From: Symbiodinium natans
Lineage: Eukaryota; Sar; Dinophyceae; Suessiales; Symbiodiniaceae
DNA: 64,000 bases
Direction of reading: 5' to 3'
Assembly: GCA_905221605.1 (NCBI GenBank)
Contig: CAJNDS010002634.1
Span: 2,005,077-2,069,076, forward strand
Shown here piece by piece: positions 1 through 12,276 of the stretch. Below the pieces are notes generated by a model. That model was not told the origin of the DNA. It worked only from the letters and a program-made list of their open reading frames with translations, and made no database searches. Each line of letters begins with the position of its first letter. The stretch's first letter is position 1. Both the position numbers and the translations under genes were made by a program.

Positions 1-48
1 CCTAAGCCCTAAGCCCTAAACCCTAAACCCTAAACCCTAACCCTAATC
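1..48. repeat. Telomere-like array, CCCTAAA orientation
   Basis: Direct repeats of CCCTAAA with early CCCTAAG variants. Because equal arrays in both orientations occur through the whole window, this is read as an internal array, not as proof of a chromosome end. Confidence 0.85.
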
Positions 49-150
49 GCCCGCAAGCCCCTCAACGAAAGCCCCCTCAGGCCGCAAGTCCCCTCAGCAC
101 CCGAAGCCCGACGCTTCCTTGAATCTGATAGTGATTCTTCGATTATAAGT

Positions 151-157
151 ATAGGGT

Positions 158-196
<39 letters not shown>

Positions 197-237
197 GGTT
201 TAGGGTTTAGGGTTTAGGGTTTAGGGTTTAGGGTTAG
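151..237. repeat. Telomere-like array, TTGAGGG then TTTAGGG
   Basis: Begins with about six TTGAGGG units and switches to TTTAGGG units. The clean switch suggests that one mutated heptamer was amplified locally. Confidence 0.85.
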
Positions 238-475
238 TAGATGGGTCCTTTTTTATGATTCTTAGTTGCGCACATCCAACAATCATGATGCGTCTCGGCT
301 TTCCCGTTCTCTCCAAATCCCGGCTTTCGAAGTTTGCTGTGTGCAAACAGCCAAGTACGTGCGCCGCCAGGGTCAAGAAAAGTCACGACGACGTGGAGAA
401 CCTCCCACTCTTCTTGCAGGAGGCGCGGGTGGGGGCGTAGCGGACTCCTGGGCGCTGGAAGCTTGACATTCCTCA

Positions 476-578
476 ACTTGGGATGTTCCCCCTTGTACAA
501 GCTGTCCTTCATAGGGATTCTACTAGGGGTGCTATAATCCCTGTTAAGGACTCTTAGCATAAGGGGGGCATCCCAATC
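476..578. mobile_element. Small inverted-repeat element, family A copy 1
   Basis: Starts with ACTTGGGATGTTCCCCCTT and ends with AAGGGGGGCATCCCAAT, which is its inverse. The inner part holds GTCCTTCATAGGGATT and TATAATCCCTGTTAAGGACT, also roughly inverse, so the whole unit is an imperfect palindrome. Related copies lie at 14,856, 48,612 and 62,228. It has no coding capacity. It looks like a MITE or an introner-type element. Confidence 0.7.
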
Positions 579-631
579 CTAAACTGGAAGCCTTAAGAAC
601 CCTAAACTCCCCAGCTAAAGCCTAATAAATC

Positions 632-902
632 CTAAACCCTAAACCCTAAACCCTAAACCCTAAACCCTAAACCGTAAAAAACCCTAAACTCCGAAGCCCT
701 TATTGTTTTGGAATTGTCAGGGCTCCTCTTCAGCCTGTACCGGGGAAGTTAGGGCTCCGGGAAGGTGCGTCGGTCGGCTATAGCTTTCAGTCTTGGGTTT
801 GGGTTCAGAGGAGGGTTTGGGGTTTAGGGTTTAGGGTTTAGGGTTTAGGGTTTAGGGTTTAGGGTTTAGGGTTTAGGGTTTAGGGTTTAGGGTTTAGGGT
901 TT
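632..902. repeat. CCCTAAA array, unique spacer, TTTAGGG array
   Basis: CCCTAAA units at 632-673 and TTTAGGG units at 817-902 face each other around about 140 bp of unique sequence. This is the same C-array/unique/G-array cassette that brackets real exons further right. I cannot support an exon in this spacer. Confidence 0.75.
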
Positions 903-1199
903 ATGGGGGCTTTGTCTTATTTGAGCTAGTGGAAGGAGTTGGGATAGTAGGGAACCTCGGCCGAAAGTTTTGAGCATGAGCAGCTTTTCTCTCCGGCCAT
1001 GAACTTCAGCATTGGGGAACTCCAGTTGGCTGGAGGTGCCGTACCTCTAGGGTTTAGGGTTTAGGGTTTAGGGTTGAAAATCGTTCCTCACCCCATGTTC
1101 GTGCTCAAAGCACTTTTGCCCACCCTTTTCGTAGGCTTTTGGTTGGGCCTTTGCTTCCGTTGGTTTTCTGACCATGCGTTCAGACTTCCTTGCACAGGG

Positions 1200-1229
1200 T
1201 TTTTTTTTTTTTTGGGGGGGGGGGGGGGG
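1200..1229. repeat. Poly-T to poly-G junction
   Basis: About 14 T followed directly by about 16 G. The same T-run/G-run junction recurs at 9,524-9,553. It breaks any reading frame and is prone to length error in sequencing. Confidence 0.8.
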
Positions 1230-1287
1230 TTGAAGTGATCTGAAACCGCAACCCTTCGCTTTGAGGCTTGTATAAGCCTCATGCCCG

Positions 1288-1558
1288 AACCCTAAACCCG
1301 AAACCCTAAACCCTAAACCCCACCCCCCTAAACCCTAAACCCTATAATTACCCTATACCCTAAACCCAGTCTAAGCCTTCAAACGGGAGCGCCCCAGGAG
1401 AGGCGGAAGCTCATCCGTGAAGCTGAGACCATTGGGCACGCCCCAAATGTGATGAGTTGGCGCTTATACCCTATAGGGTTTAGGGTTTAGGGTTTAGGGT
1501 TTAGGGTTTCGGGTTTCGGGTTTCGGGTTTGGGGTTTAGGGTTTAGGGTTTAGGGTTT
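1288..1558. repeat. Facing CCCTAAA and TTTAGGG arrays
   Basis: CCCTAAA-type units at 1,288-1,365 and TTTAGGG units with TTTCGGG variants at 1,486-1,558 surround about 110 bp of unique sequence. The orientation rule is the same as around the exons. Confidence 0.75.
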
Positions 1559-1616
1559 GGAGGCACCGGGGAGCTGCAAGAACCTCGTGGAAGCAACATG
1601 CCAAAGCCAAGCCATA

Positions 1617-1721
1617 CCTTAAGAACTCCAAGCCTACGCTTTTGTAGGCCGCCCAAGAATCCTAGAAGGGGTTTTCATATACTAAGAACCTACCAAAAAG
1701 GTAGGTTTGTTGGCTCTTAGG
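1617..1721. mobile_element. Small inverted-repeat element, family B copy 1
   Basis: The left arm reads CCTTAAGAACTCCAAGCCTA and continues to TTTTGTAGG. The right arm has CCTACCAAAAAGGTAGG and GGCTCTTAGGG, its approximate inverse. The centre CCAAGAATCCTAGAAGGGGT matches the centre of the copy at 31,030-31,131, so these are two members of one family. Confidence 0.7.
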
Positions 1722-3836
1722 GTAGAGCCCGCAAGGCCTGTTCAATCTAGGCCCTAACCCTCAAAGGCTTTAGCCCTGCAGCCCTGAACTGTGCAACCCT
1801 AAACCTAAACCCAAATGCTTACGAAGCCCCAAACCCCCGCACCCCCCCCGACGCCCCAAGAGCACGAAATTGTGTCTTTTTGGGTCAGACGCTCCCTAAA
1901 CCCTAAACCCTAAGACCCTAGACCCAAACCCATGGTTCAGGGACTTCAGGCGTTCAGGGCTGAGGGTTGTCGGGGTCCAGACCTTGCCTGAACGCTTCAA
2001 CAAGCACGGGGCATTAACACCCTGAGTTCTAAGAGCTTTGCACCCGTGAAGCTCTGACTTCGCAACCCTCAACCCTGAATCACAAGACGTGCACCTCGAA
2101 AAGCTCGGAATCAGAAAGCCCTAAACCCTAAACCCTAAACCCTAAACCCTAAACCCTAAACCCTGAAACATCGAAGCTGGGAGCCCCCCCTAAACCCTAA
2201 ACCCTGCTTCTTCTGAGCGTTTGACTCTGCCACCCTCAACTCCAAATCTGGAGGAACCCTAAACGCCCCAAAGCCTGAACCTGTAGGCTCAGGACCTTAT
2301 AAAGATATATATATATATATACCCTAAACCCTAAACCCTAAACCCTAATTAAGCCTCAACCTTGGCTCAATCAGTTGGAAGCCCGGAACTCAAAGCCCTA
2401 GAGTCCCCCGTGCAGGTACAGGCGCTACCAGATCACGCGGGCCTTGCGCGACGGCATTCCGTCGAGTCCCGCAACTGCAGGGGCAGGGGGGAAACGAGGG
2501 TGGGTGGGGTGGGGGGGGGGGGGGGTGGCATCAGGGTTTAGGGAGGGTTTAGGGCTGTGCATGCCGGCAATTTTCAGGGGTCTTTGCGGAGTCATTCTAT
2601 GGCTTGGCAGGCGCTGCAAACAGCGCCACTTGGTTCCCTCTAACCTATAGTGGTGTAGCTTTTTGCCTTCGGGTCTTCTCCACCAGCCACTTGTGATGGC
2701 TTTGGCCTGGGCACTTCTTGCCAAAGCACCGAAGGGAACATGGAAGGAAAGGTTTTTCTTTCCTGGAATTGGGGACCCTGACCCGGGTTCTTCTTTGCCA
2801 GAGAACAAACATGGATGATTTGGGCTTCTAGGGCTCATAGGGCCTCTTGGGGCTCATAGTGCGTTTCAGCACCCGAGCCCAAATGGCCTTGTAACTTAGC
2901 AATAAAAACACGGTGAAATCATATGAATAACAATATTCTGAGAATGTTAGCGATGTTCAGAGTCTTAGTCATATGTCCCTAGTTTGGGGTCTAGGGAGAA
3001 CCCTCAGCCCATGCCAAAGGTTCGATGGACGTTCTCATCGACAACATGCTCTATGCCGGGTGGGAGCCTTAAACTCCAACCACCGACCTTGGCATGCGTT
3101 TTGTTGAGTGGATGGTGTCACCATATCAAGGTAAGGAAGTAGCGCCCGCCTGGCACCCGAAAGATCTTGAGGCCCAACATTGTTGCAACTGGTTCATTTT
3201 ACGCCTCACATCGCTAGCTCTACTGTGGCAAGCCGTTTTGTGTGCCCCTCCTAAACCCGAAGCCCTTCTAAGCCCTGAGGCATAAACCTTAAGCCCTGAT
3301 ACCAAGGTACGGGAAGCTGCCCAATTTCAAAGAGTCGGTGGGGGCCCTGGGCGTTTGCGCGCCACGACCCCCTGGGACTCTAGGGTTTCGGTTGCAATAG
3401 TTTTGGCACGATGATGCTATTGATTGCACCATTAGGTTTGAGGGTTGGGTTTTGGGGCTGCGATTGGAGTGCTTTGGAGTTGTGCCGGCCCTTTTGAACT
3501 TTAGGGTTCATTTGTACAGGCAGAGAACGTTTATGGTTGCGGGCTTCTGGATCGGGGGTCGAAGATGTTTCTTGTTGTTGCCACTTGCTTGGAGTTCATG
3601 GTGGCCCACGCGCGTCCAGCCTGGAACGCGTCCAGGATGAGATCTTAGATTCGCCCCGACTGAAAGGTTTCTGCTTCTGTGTTGTGTCGTATGTTGTGAA
3701 AGGGAAGGCTACGGAAGGGCCAGGGCTGCACACTAGAACCTGTGAGCCCTCGTGTGCTGGGGATTTGGGGTTTAGGATCGAGAGGTGCTGGTTGTAGGTT
3801 TTTGCGCGCAGGGCACAAGGCGTGGAGGTTGAGCAT
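1722..3836. other. Unique sequence with short telomere-like patches; no supported gene
   Basis: CCCTAAA patches at about 1,894-1,910, 2,119-2,165 and 2,320-2,348, a short TA run at 2,306-2,321 and a G run at 2,511-2,526. The longest open frame is a minus-strand one at 2,425-2,838. It crosses the G run, is low in complexity and shows no family motif. Confidence 0.6.
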
Positions 3837-3945
3837 GCCCTAAACCCTAAACCCTAAACCCTAAACCCTAAACCCTAAACCCTAAACCCTAAACCCTAAA
3901 CCCTAAACCCTAAACCCTAAACCCTAAACCCTAAACCCTAAACCC
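3837..3945. repeat. CCCTAAA array
   Basis: About 15 nearly perfect tandem CCCTAAA units on the + strand. Confidence 0.9.
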
Positions 3946-5538
3946 TGCAGTAGAACCCTGGCATCCCACGAATGCGAAGGCTGTCGCAGCCCTTTCTGAT
4001 GATGCGCCGCTCCCCTGGAATCCGTTCTCGCCTGGGCCTCGATGACTTTTTGTTGAAGCTAACTGGCTTAGGGCTCAGATTTACCACTAAACCGACTTGC
4101 TGAATGCATCTGTAGGGGATCAGGAGTTCTTGCACTGCAGGGCATAGCCTGGCGTGGCAGGGCCACTCCTTAGGCAATCTTAACGAAACGGCACAACCCG
4201 ACAAACACCGAGGGTCATGACAGAGAACAAGAAAAAGATCGAGCAGCTGGGAGCTCAGACACAAGAGTGCAAGAGCTTGATCGGCAGGAATGGGAGGAAG
4301 CTTGTCCTTATCATATGCGAGCCTAACCCCCTAATCCTTTATAAGCCCCAACCCCCTAGTCCTTTATAAGCCCAACCCTTATTTTGGAAGTTGCTTGGAA
4401 CAGCGAATGGGCGAATGAACCTCAAGAGTTGCAGAGGTTGGAGCACAAGCATCGGAAGTTCGGGTTCAAGTCCTCAGGATTTGCTTGTGATGCTTTTTGA
4501 ACGTGTCGGAAACTGTTCGGGGTTTCGGGCCTGGAGCAAGTTGGGGGCTCCCGCTGCGTGATGTGGAGGGGTGACGTGCTTCAGGCCCAGAAGAGCATGG
4601 AGAGAGTGCAGGGCAGTAGCCATGGCCGGGATGGAGATTAGGAAGCAGATGGGGAACCGACACCCGGAGAAAACCCAGCACCCTAAACCCCCTCAACCAA
4701 AACCTTCCTTCGCCTCAGCTACACTTAGCCACCCGGGGGAAAAGAATGGCTGCCAGGTTGGATGATGAGTCCTTGCCCCAGTGACTGTTAGACACGACAG
4801 CCCTGCTTTCAAGTTTCGGGGAGTCTTCACTCCTGCGGAACAGGGCTCTACAAGGGTTTACTGGGCACTTTTATAGATCCCTTTGCTTTGCGACTAGGAC
4901 TTCGGGTTCCGAGTTTAGGTTGAATAGGTTTAGGGCTAGTACCCTTTTACACAACTTGTTTTGCGGCAGAAGAAGCGCTGGTCATCGAATCCAAATCAAC
5001 CCACAATGCCTTCGTGGCCTTCAAGGGATGCGCCCGCCCGTCCTGCCCAGGCTGGAGGACTATAACGCCCAACTTCTCGCCTTGTCCCGCGCCCCAGGTT
5101 TTTGGTTTGGGGTTTCATGGTTTTTGCAAGAAGAGTTGGTCAAAGAGTTTAAGGCTTGGCTAGGGTTCAGCTTCTGCTGTATTCGGGCTTAGGGTTTCGG
5201 TGTTTGTGGAATTTTGTGTTTCAGGCTTGGTGCAGGCATTTAGGGGCCTAGGGGCCTACCTCGAGGGTGACACACCTTTTTTTGGGGGGGAGGGGGTTGA
5301 AGGGGGGTTGGAGGTTGCTGAGCTCTGGGTGTTAAATCTGACGCACCCGGGTTTCGGGTATGGTACCCAGCCGAACCCTAAACCCTTCAATCCTACACCC
5401 CAAGCCCCAAAGCTTGTGGCGCGAGATTGTCATTGTCGGCGCCCCAGAAATGCCCCGAAAAGGGTACGGTAGGGAACGGGGGTGCACCCATGGCCCCCGA
5501 AGTCTAGTTCCCAAAGGCCTGAAAGTCTAACCCTGAAC
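3946..5538. other. Unique spacer; no supported gene
   Basis: Mixed unique sequence with scattered single telomere-like units. Open frames here (for example 4,920-5,192 + and 3,938-4,264 -) lack recognisable motifs and cannot be told from chance. A repeated TCCTTTATAAGCCC motif occurs at about 4,335-4,372. Confidence 0.5.
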
Positions 5539-5655
5539 CCGAAAACCCTAAACCCTAAACCCTAAACCCTAAACCCTAAACCCTAAACCCTAAACCCTAA
5601 ACCCTAAACCCTAAACCCTAAACCCTAAACCCTAACCCTAAACCCTAAACCCTCA
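5539..5655. repeat. CCCTAAA array
   Basis: About 16 CCCTAAA units with one shortened CCCTAA unit near the right end. Confidence 0.9.
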
Positions 5656-6603
5656 ACCCTGGCTTAACAGTCCCCACGCTCGAATGTCCCAGGGCCAATC
5701 CGCCAAAGAAGGTCGAAAGGCCACCGTGGGTTGTGAGCCTTGGGGTCCACAAGAACCCTAGAAAAGTTGTCGGTTCATATGCCCTAATGATAGGGTAGAT
5801 GACCCCCTTGGTAGGGTTCATTTGGATGCGGGGGGGTAGGGTTGGGGTTGTTCCGCGCATCAAAAAGTTCGCAATCCCCTAAACCTTAAACCCTAAACCA
5901 TGCTACCCCCAATAAGGGGCGCCTTGGTTTCCACGGACCGAGGTGCCAGTTTACCGTTCGCAGGTAGCCGATACTCAATAAGCCTAAGCGCGCTCAACCA
6001 TATACGGTTTAGGGTTCGGGGTTTATAGGCTTTAGGCTTAAGGGTTCAGGGCCACCCTTCAGTCTCCTACTTGTCCTGTCGGCCCTCAACGCAAGCATGG
6101 TCACTACTCGAACTCGTGATCCCTTCTTGCCACGAGTCCTGGTATGTAGCACACCCCAAAATGGCCCCTGATTTCAAAGACCGGACCCAGATGTCTTGTT
6201 GCCCATGCCCATGCCGCAAGCTCTCTTGAAAAATAACCCTAAACCCTAAACCCTAAACCCTGTAAGCTCAGCACAAGAAGCCGAGCCTCCTCTGCAGCTC
6301 TGTAGGCTGGACATCCTCTCCACATCTGGCGTCCTCGATTGTGCCTGGGCTCAGTATTCTTGAAACCATAAACCCTGAAACCTAAACCCTAAACCCTCAA
6401 CCCTATGAATCCTGCACTTTCATGATGGAGAGGGAGGAGCCTGGGGCCTTGTTGAGCTCTGGTCTACATGGCTTCGGGTCTTTGCTTGCGCTGCACGGAG
6501 GGTCAAAGGTCATTGGGGGGGGGGGGGGGGGGTGGGGATGCATGTATTTCTCCGACAGCAGTTGCATACCGACGGCATAGCAGCATAGCATATGCATTCT
6601 AGA

Positions 6604-6705
6604 CTGCACATATCATATATACATATATATATATATATGTGTGTGTGTGTCATACAACACACACACACGTATATGTATATGTATATATATATATATACAC
6701 ATAGC
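6604..6705. repeat. TA/TG/CA microsatellite
   Basis: Alternating ATAT and GTGT tracts followed by CACACA and TATATA tracts. The block as a whole is close to self-complementary and could form a hairpin. Confidence 0.8.
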
Positions 6706-6855
6706 TCTGGAACTACGTGTTTTTGTGTTCCATCCTTTTGGGCATGGTATAGAAGAAGTGCTAGGCGCCCTGGGTTCTACGAAGTGCAAACATGTCTGGA
6801 GCCCATCCTCCCAGCCACAGCATCTCCCAGAGAGCTCTGGTGGGCTGAAAAGTAG

Positions 6856-6912
6856 TTTAGGGTGTAGGGTTTAGGGTTCAGGGTTCAGGGTTTAGGGTTT
6901 AGGGTTTAGGGT
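6856..6912. repeat. TTTAGGG array with TTCAGGG variants
   Basis: Short G-strand array with interspersed TTCAGGG units. Confidence 0.8.
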
Positions 6913-9900
6913 TCCTGCTGCTAGGAATGGGGCAAACACGTGTCTATACCCAAGGACTCAGTAGCAGTTTTGTGCGCATACTTTAACGCGGATTCCAATG
7001 CTTCTTGGCCCAGACTTGGCATCTATGATCTAGACTGCGGCCGAACAAAATCTACTTGTAGACTTTGCTGGCATGGCATGTTGCCCTCTACACCCTAAGC
7101 CCAAAAACCTACACCCTAAACCTTAAACCCCAAACCCTAAACCCTTCACCGAAACCTATCCATAGCCTCCGCTTCAGGCTCCCGATCTCGCATTTCGCCT
7201 CTTGTCGGAAAGTCAGGCAGTCGCTGTCAATAAAAATCTTGCGTATTGTTCAAGGGTTTAGGGTTTATATAACGGAAGCGTGATTGTCTGGAGTCTGGGT
7301 TGTGTTTTTTCCAGGTCGAGTGTATTCAATGTCTTCCTTTACCACATGGTGTGAAAGTCTGGCAACAATCAGAGGCTGGACTTGAGAGCATCCCGCCTCG
7401 GATCAGATGAAGCCCCCCATGTCGTCACGCGGACCCGCAAATACTCCAAGCAGGATGGCACCATCCGAAAGGCTGCGTTACACGAAAACCATCTCGTCCA
7501 ACGATCCAGAGTCATGAGGCCATGAACTGTGGGAATTCTGGCCTATGACATGGCTCCAGTTGCAGAGCGAAAGCGAGACCGAGAGAGAGACACAGATCGC
7601 CCAGGAGCGAGCATGTAGGGTTCAGGGTTTGGGGATGAAAGCAGCTCCCAGGTTTAAAAAAGTCGGATGAGAGGCAGTCCCGGCCAAGGTTACCGCGGCC
7701 TCCGGCGCCTCAAGGCGCTGTGGAAGGGTAGCTGTTGCCAGAGCTCCTCCTATCCTTAGCCTGCAAGGCTTCAGGGGTACCGGGGTCAGCAAATAGAGGG
7801 TTTTTTATGAGTTTAAGTGCCGCAACAGGCGATCCCTCGCTCATGGTGGACGACTTAGCGCCGTCAGGCGCGCCCCTTCTTCTGAAAGCTGGCATCGGAT
7901 TTCCGCACTTTGGATTGTTTGACGCCTTCGGTTGGGATGGAAGTATACGGTAACGGTGCAACCCTCGACCTTCCATCCTTCACAAGCTTGCAAAAGAGCA
8001 TGGCAAGCCAGCATGGATCACGGTCCCATCCCTGGCTTTGCAGCTCGTTTTCCTTGTGGCTTCTGCCTTGGCTTGGGGCACACAACGAAGTCTGCGGGCG
8101 CATGCTTTCCTTCGGAGGATTCTCTGCATGTGGGGCTGTTGCTAATTCGGGTTTCAGGCATGGTGCTGCTCAACTTCGATAGGGGCTTCCTCTACATGAT
8201 GGTTCCTTGTATGGCGTGCAAGGTACTAAGGCTCCGTATCGTAGGGGGGGATCCCTTTCTCACGGGACCACGAGCAGCTTGCCGGAAAGGCTGTGTATCG
8301 GTCACGTAGACTTCGGGCTGGGGTCAGCAACCTGGCCCTAACACAGCGCCCTATGACACTGGTTCAAACCCTAAACCCTTAACCCTAAACCTAAACCCCA
8401 AACCCTAAGCCCTAAACCCTAAACCCTAAACCTAAACCCCAAGAGGCGAAAGCATCCAAGCTTCAGTTCCTAAACCTTTTCGAGAGCGCTCCTGTGCAGG
8501 TCAGTCTAAGCTGTCTCGAGGCCGGAGGGAGATTTAGGCTTTGGGGTTTGGGCTACAGGGCATAGTGTTGTGTTTCAATCACGATTTGGGAGGAGAGAGC
8601 CCCAAACCCTAAGCCCCCTCGGTGAGCGAGGGCAGTGCGGGTGGCAAAAACCTCTCAGGTTCCCCGCCTGCAAACTTGAGGGGAACAGCCAACGAGATGA
8701 GAGGCATTTGCAATAGATATTCCCGTGCAGAGCGTCCGAGAGAGGTCAGCTAGGCCGGTGGCAAAAGGAGAAGAACCTAAACCCAAAGAATATGCTTTGA
8801 AGGTCAGACCAAGTACAGAGGACTGTTCGAAGTTGCAATGCGGCAAACCTTTCCCCCCTAGTAATACAAGACTTCCGTACTACGTAAGAAAAGAGTGATA
8901 GAAGAATCTAGCAATAAGGCACTATCAGCAGAACAACTTGTATGACAAATACATGCATAGCAATATCATCAGATAACCCTCTAGCACCTTTGAGCTGTTG
9001 AGGAGGGTCTGGCACTCTGAGTCGGAAAGCCACTGGTGAACTTGGCCGGCAGCCGAGTTTTCAAGTAGGACATGAGGCTATGCGCCACAGACCCAAATGG
9101 GGCAGTTCTGCAAGTCTGGCCCCCTTTTCGGTGTACCCAAATATGTCACACTGCAGCAGGAACCCCAAGAAAGGGCACCATCGTGTATAGAGAACTGACC
9201 ACATGTTCTTCATGATGATGACCTTGTGCTTTTGTAGCTTGCCGCCAAGTGAAGTCGCGACTCTCAACGCAATCCGGCCATGGAACAGCTCAATTTGCCT
9301 CTGCTGCCCTACTTTCCCGTACCCGGACTGCCCCCAAATTCCCCTAGTGGCGGATGCCCAGGAGGATTGGAAAGCCTTACCCGGAAAGCCACAGGCGAAC
9401 TCGGCCGGGCTGCTCAGGAAGAGCTCGAGACCTGATAGGGGACATGTCCTGCTGGATTTAGGGCTGATTGTTTTGTGTTCCGGTTGCTTGGCCAATAGTT
9501 TGAACTTGTTGTTCTTGCAGTTCTTTTTTTTTTTTTTGGGGGGGGGGGGGGGGTTCTTGTTTGGTAGGAGTATGGAAGGTGGACCTGATTTTTTTCTGGC
9601 GATTGGTGAGGCCTTTAGGGCAAAAAAGGTTGCGCAAGGGGCATCACAAAACCGTCAGCCTGCGTACGCCCTGTACTGTATAGCAGAAGCCCGGCAGATA
9701 CTCGACCCCTACGTCCTGTGCGTATCCTGTAGACTATGCCCAGGTAGCACAAGCCAGACGAGGACACGATGGCTCGGGGGCTTACATGGTTTAGGTGGCT
9801 TGTTCTACTTGCTTTGCAGCCCACCTCTCATGCTTTTGGTAGGAGATCACAGGCAGGACTAAAGGACTGGCAGCTCTGTAGCTCGTGCTGCTTGAGACCC

Positions 9901-10120
9901 CAAATCCCTAAACACCAGCCAGCCCTTTCATGAAAGCAAAAGGCCCATCCAGCCTCAGACGATGAATCTCCAACACCATCCGCCCTGCACCCTAAGTTCT
10001 TTTCAAGCCCTAAACCCGAAACCCGAAACCTTGAAAGGAAAGAGCTCTCTGCAGCCTCGTGGCCAGGAATCCGGAGGATGAATACTATGAGGATCCTGCA
10101 GGCCGTGCTGAGGGGAGGGC
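6913..10120. other. Mostly unique sequence; no supported gene
   Basis: Contains weak + frames at 7,735-7,953, 7,932-8,309 and 9,203-9,862. The last crosses the T/G homopolymer at 9,524-9,553 and shows no family motif. A short diverged direct repeat, GGAAAGCCAC followed by GAACT(T/C)GGCCGG, occurs at about 9,025 and 9,382. A patch of CCCTAAA-like units lies at 8,368-8,435. Exons of the same small type as those further right could hide here, but none has a recognisable motif. Confidence 0.45.
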
Positions 10121-10121
10121 G

Positions 10122-10210
10122 GGTTTAGGGTTTAGGGTTATTTGTTATTTAGGGTTTAGGGTTTAAGGTTTAGGGTTTAGGAGTTTGGGGTTTGGGATTT
10201 GGGGTTTGGG
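10122..10210. repeat. TTTAGGG array
   Basis: G-strand units, degrading rightwards into TTTGGGG variants. Confidence 0.8.
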
Positions 10211-10442
10211 GTTTAGAGTTGTTCAGGAAATGCGTGGCTTGGTGGTCCCAGCTGGTGCTCTGAGTCTGGGTTCAAAAAAGGGCTTACAAGAGCTACGGTG
10301 GGAGCACATGTTTCCGCCGAAAGTCTGCGAGCACCGAACGCCCTTCCACGCACAAATGCCGAAGCAGTGCAATCTTAAACCACCCTAAATTCTAAACCCC
10401 CCCAAAATCTCCCTGATTCCTGCACCTCAATTCCCCAACATC

Positions 10443-10649
10443 TAAACCCTAACCGCTAACCGCTAACCGCTAAACCCTAAACCCTAAACCCTAAACCCTA
10501 AACCCTAAACCTTTAAACCTTTAAACCCTAAAACCCTAAACCCTAAACCCTAAACCCTAAACCCTAAACCCTAAACCCTAAACCCTAAACCCTAAACCCT
10601 AAACCCTAAACCCTAAACCCTAAACCCTAAACCCTAAACCCTAAACCCC
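10443..10649. repeat. CCCTAAA array with CCGCTAA block
   Basis: Three CCGCTAA-type units, then two CTTTAAA units, then about 20 perfect CCCTAAA units. A G-strand patch (10,780-10,820) faces it about 130 bp to the right. Confidence 0.9.
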
Positions 10650-11507
10650 AGCACCTGGAGGAGCTTGCACACACCAAGCCCCGAAGTCCTGCCACAAGCC
10701 CCGCCGTCCTGTAGCCCATGCAGGGAGCACGACCCGGCAGGTAGAGGAGGTCGAGGGGGGGCTTTTGGGGGAGAAGGGCGGGTTTAGGGTTTAGGGTTTA
10801 TGGTTTAGGGTTTAGGATTTGGGATGTGTCAATCAAATTTCTGGCTCGTTTTCTACTGGCAGTCATCAAGTCCGGTTTCAAAAAGGTCTTAGGGTTTAGG
10901 GCGGGAGGGGGAGGTGGGTTTAATTTAGACTGGAAGGGTGAAATGGGGTCAAAGAGCTGGGAGTGCGCATTTCGGCGCTACAAGGGCTTTTTTGTTTGTG
11001 AAGGTTGCGATTTCTAAGGTTTGGGTTGTAGTAGGGGACCCAAAAGGTACTACATTAACTAGATGCCTTTCGGTAAGACTTCTAAGTTCTTAGCGTTGAT
11101 TGTGAGAGGGCATTGTTTGGGGTTTAGGTGTTCGGATCTAAGGTTTCTGTGGTTCAGGCTTGGGTGCCCGGTGGCTTGTTAGCAGTGTGAGGGCGATCAC
11201 ACCGCCCGAAGCCCCAAGCTTTAAAACCTACCCTGAGACAGGCGTCTACAAGAGGCTGCCGTAAGCCCTAGGCCAAGTGGGAGAAGCAGCAAATCAAGAG
11301 CAGCCGGAAAGATAGAGGCAAGAACAGGTGGAGACTAGTAGCCAAACCAGTCAATCGACGGAGGCAGCCCGGCGTTTGCGGCTGCATCTCTCTCGAACGA
11401 AGAGTCGTGAAGGCTCGGGGCACACGCCGGCAGAAGTAGGCGACATGCGCCCTGACCGTTCGCCAGGAGCGTGAGAGCTTGCGGCTTCTGGACTCTAAAC
11501 TCTGGAC

Positions 11508-11572
11508 GCTAAACCCTAAACCCTAAACCCTAAACCCTAAACCCTAAACCCTAAACCCTAAACCCTAAACCC
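11508..11572. repeat. CCCTAAA array
   Basis: About nine tandem CCCTAAA units. Confidence 0.9.
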
Positions 11573-12154
11573 GAAGCTCAAACCTCCTGGGTTGGATCCT
11601 AACATGGCATCCTGGAATTTTCAACCTCACAGCCCTCCGGCCCAAACGCCTGGATCGATAATTCCTCAAATGCCCGGGACCCCCTCATGTTTCAACAAGC
11701 ATCCCAAGAACCCCAACAGTCCAACTTGTTGGATGTTTAAAAAGCCATGTCAAAGGCAATTCCCCAAAATCTTGGGGCTTTAAGCCCCTAAACCCTCCAC
11801 CGCAAATCCTACACCCTCAACCCTAACCCAGAAAGCGGGTCTGCAGGCTAGGGGTGAGGGGCTTTTGCAGTGTCCCTTAAATGTGAACAAGGTGCAGCCT
11901 CCAAGGATTTCGGACTGTATAGAGCTTTGGGGGGCACTTTGCCTCCCAAATTTATACCCTCTGTCGATTTCAGTGCTTCCCCTCAGGGTCCATGTACCTG
12001 TAGTATATAGCCTAGGCCTCAAAGGGTTCCTATATAGCAGCTTTTGGACCAGAATGTGCTATCCAGGTGCATGGACCCTTCGGGTTCCCCTGGGTTGGGG
12101 ACAGGGGTTTTTGGTTTGTCTTTCGGCTTTGGCTCCTTCGAAGATGCATTGGCG

Positions 12155-12276
12155 GTTAGGGTTTAGGGTTTAGGGTTTAGGGTTTAGGGTTTAGGGTTTA
12201 GGGTTTAGGGTTTAGGGTTTAGGGTTTAGGGTTTAGGGTTTAGGGTTTAGGGTTTAGGGTTTAGGGTTTAGGGTTT
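12155..12276. repeat. TTTAGGG array
   Basis: About 17 perfect TTTAGGG units. Confidence 0.92.

Noticed and set aside
1-48. True chromosome end
   Set aside because: Similar arrays in both orientations occur throughout; nothing marks this one as terminal.
2425-2838. 137-codon minus-strand frame
   Set aside because: Runs through a G homopolymer, proline-rich and without any recognisable motif.
9203-9862. Long + strand open frame of 219 codons
   Set aside because: It crosses a T14/G16 homopolymer, has skewed low-complexity composition and no family motif; the opposite strand is equally open.
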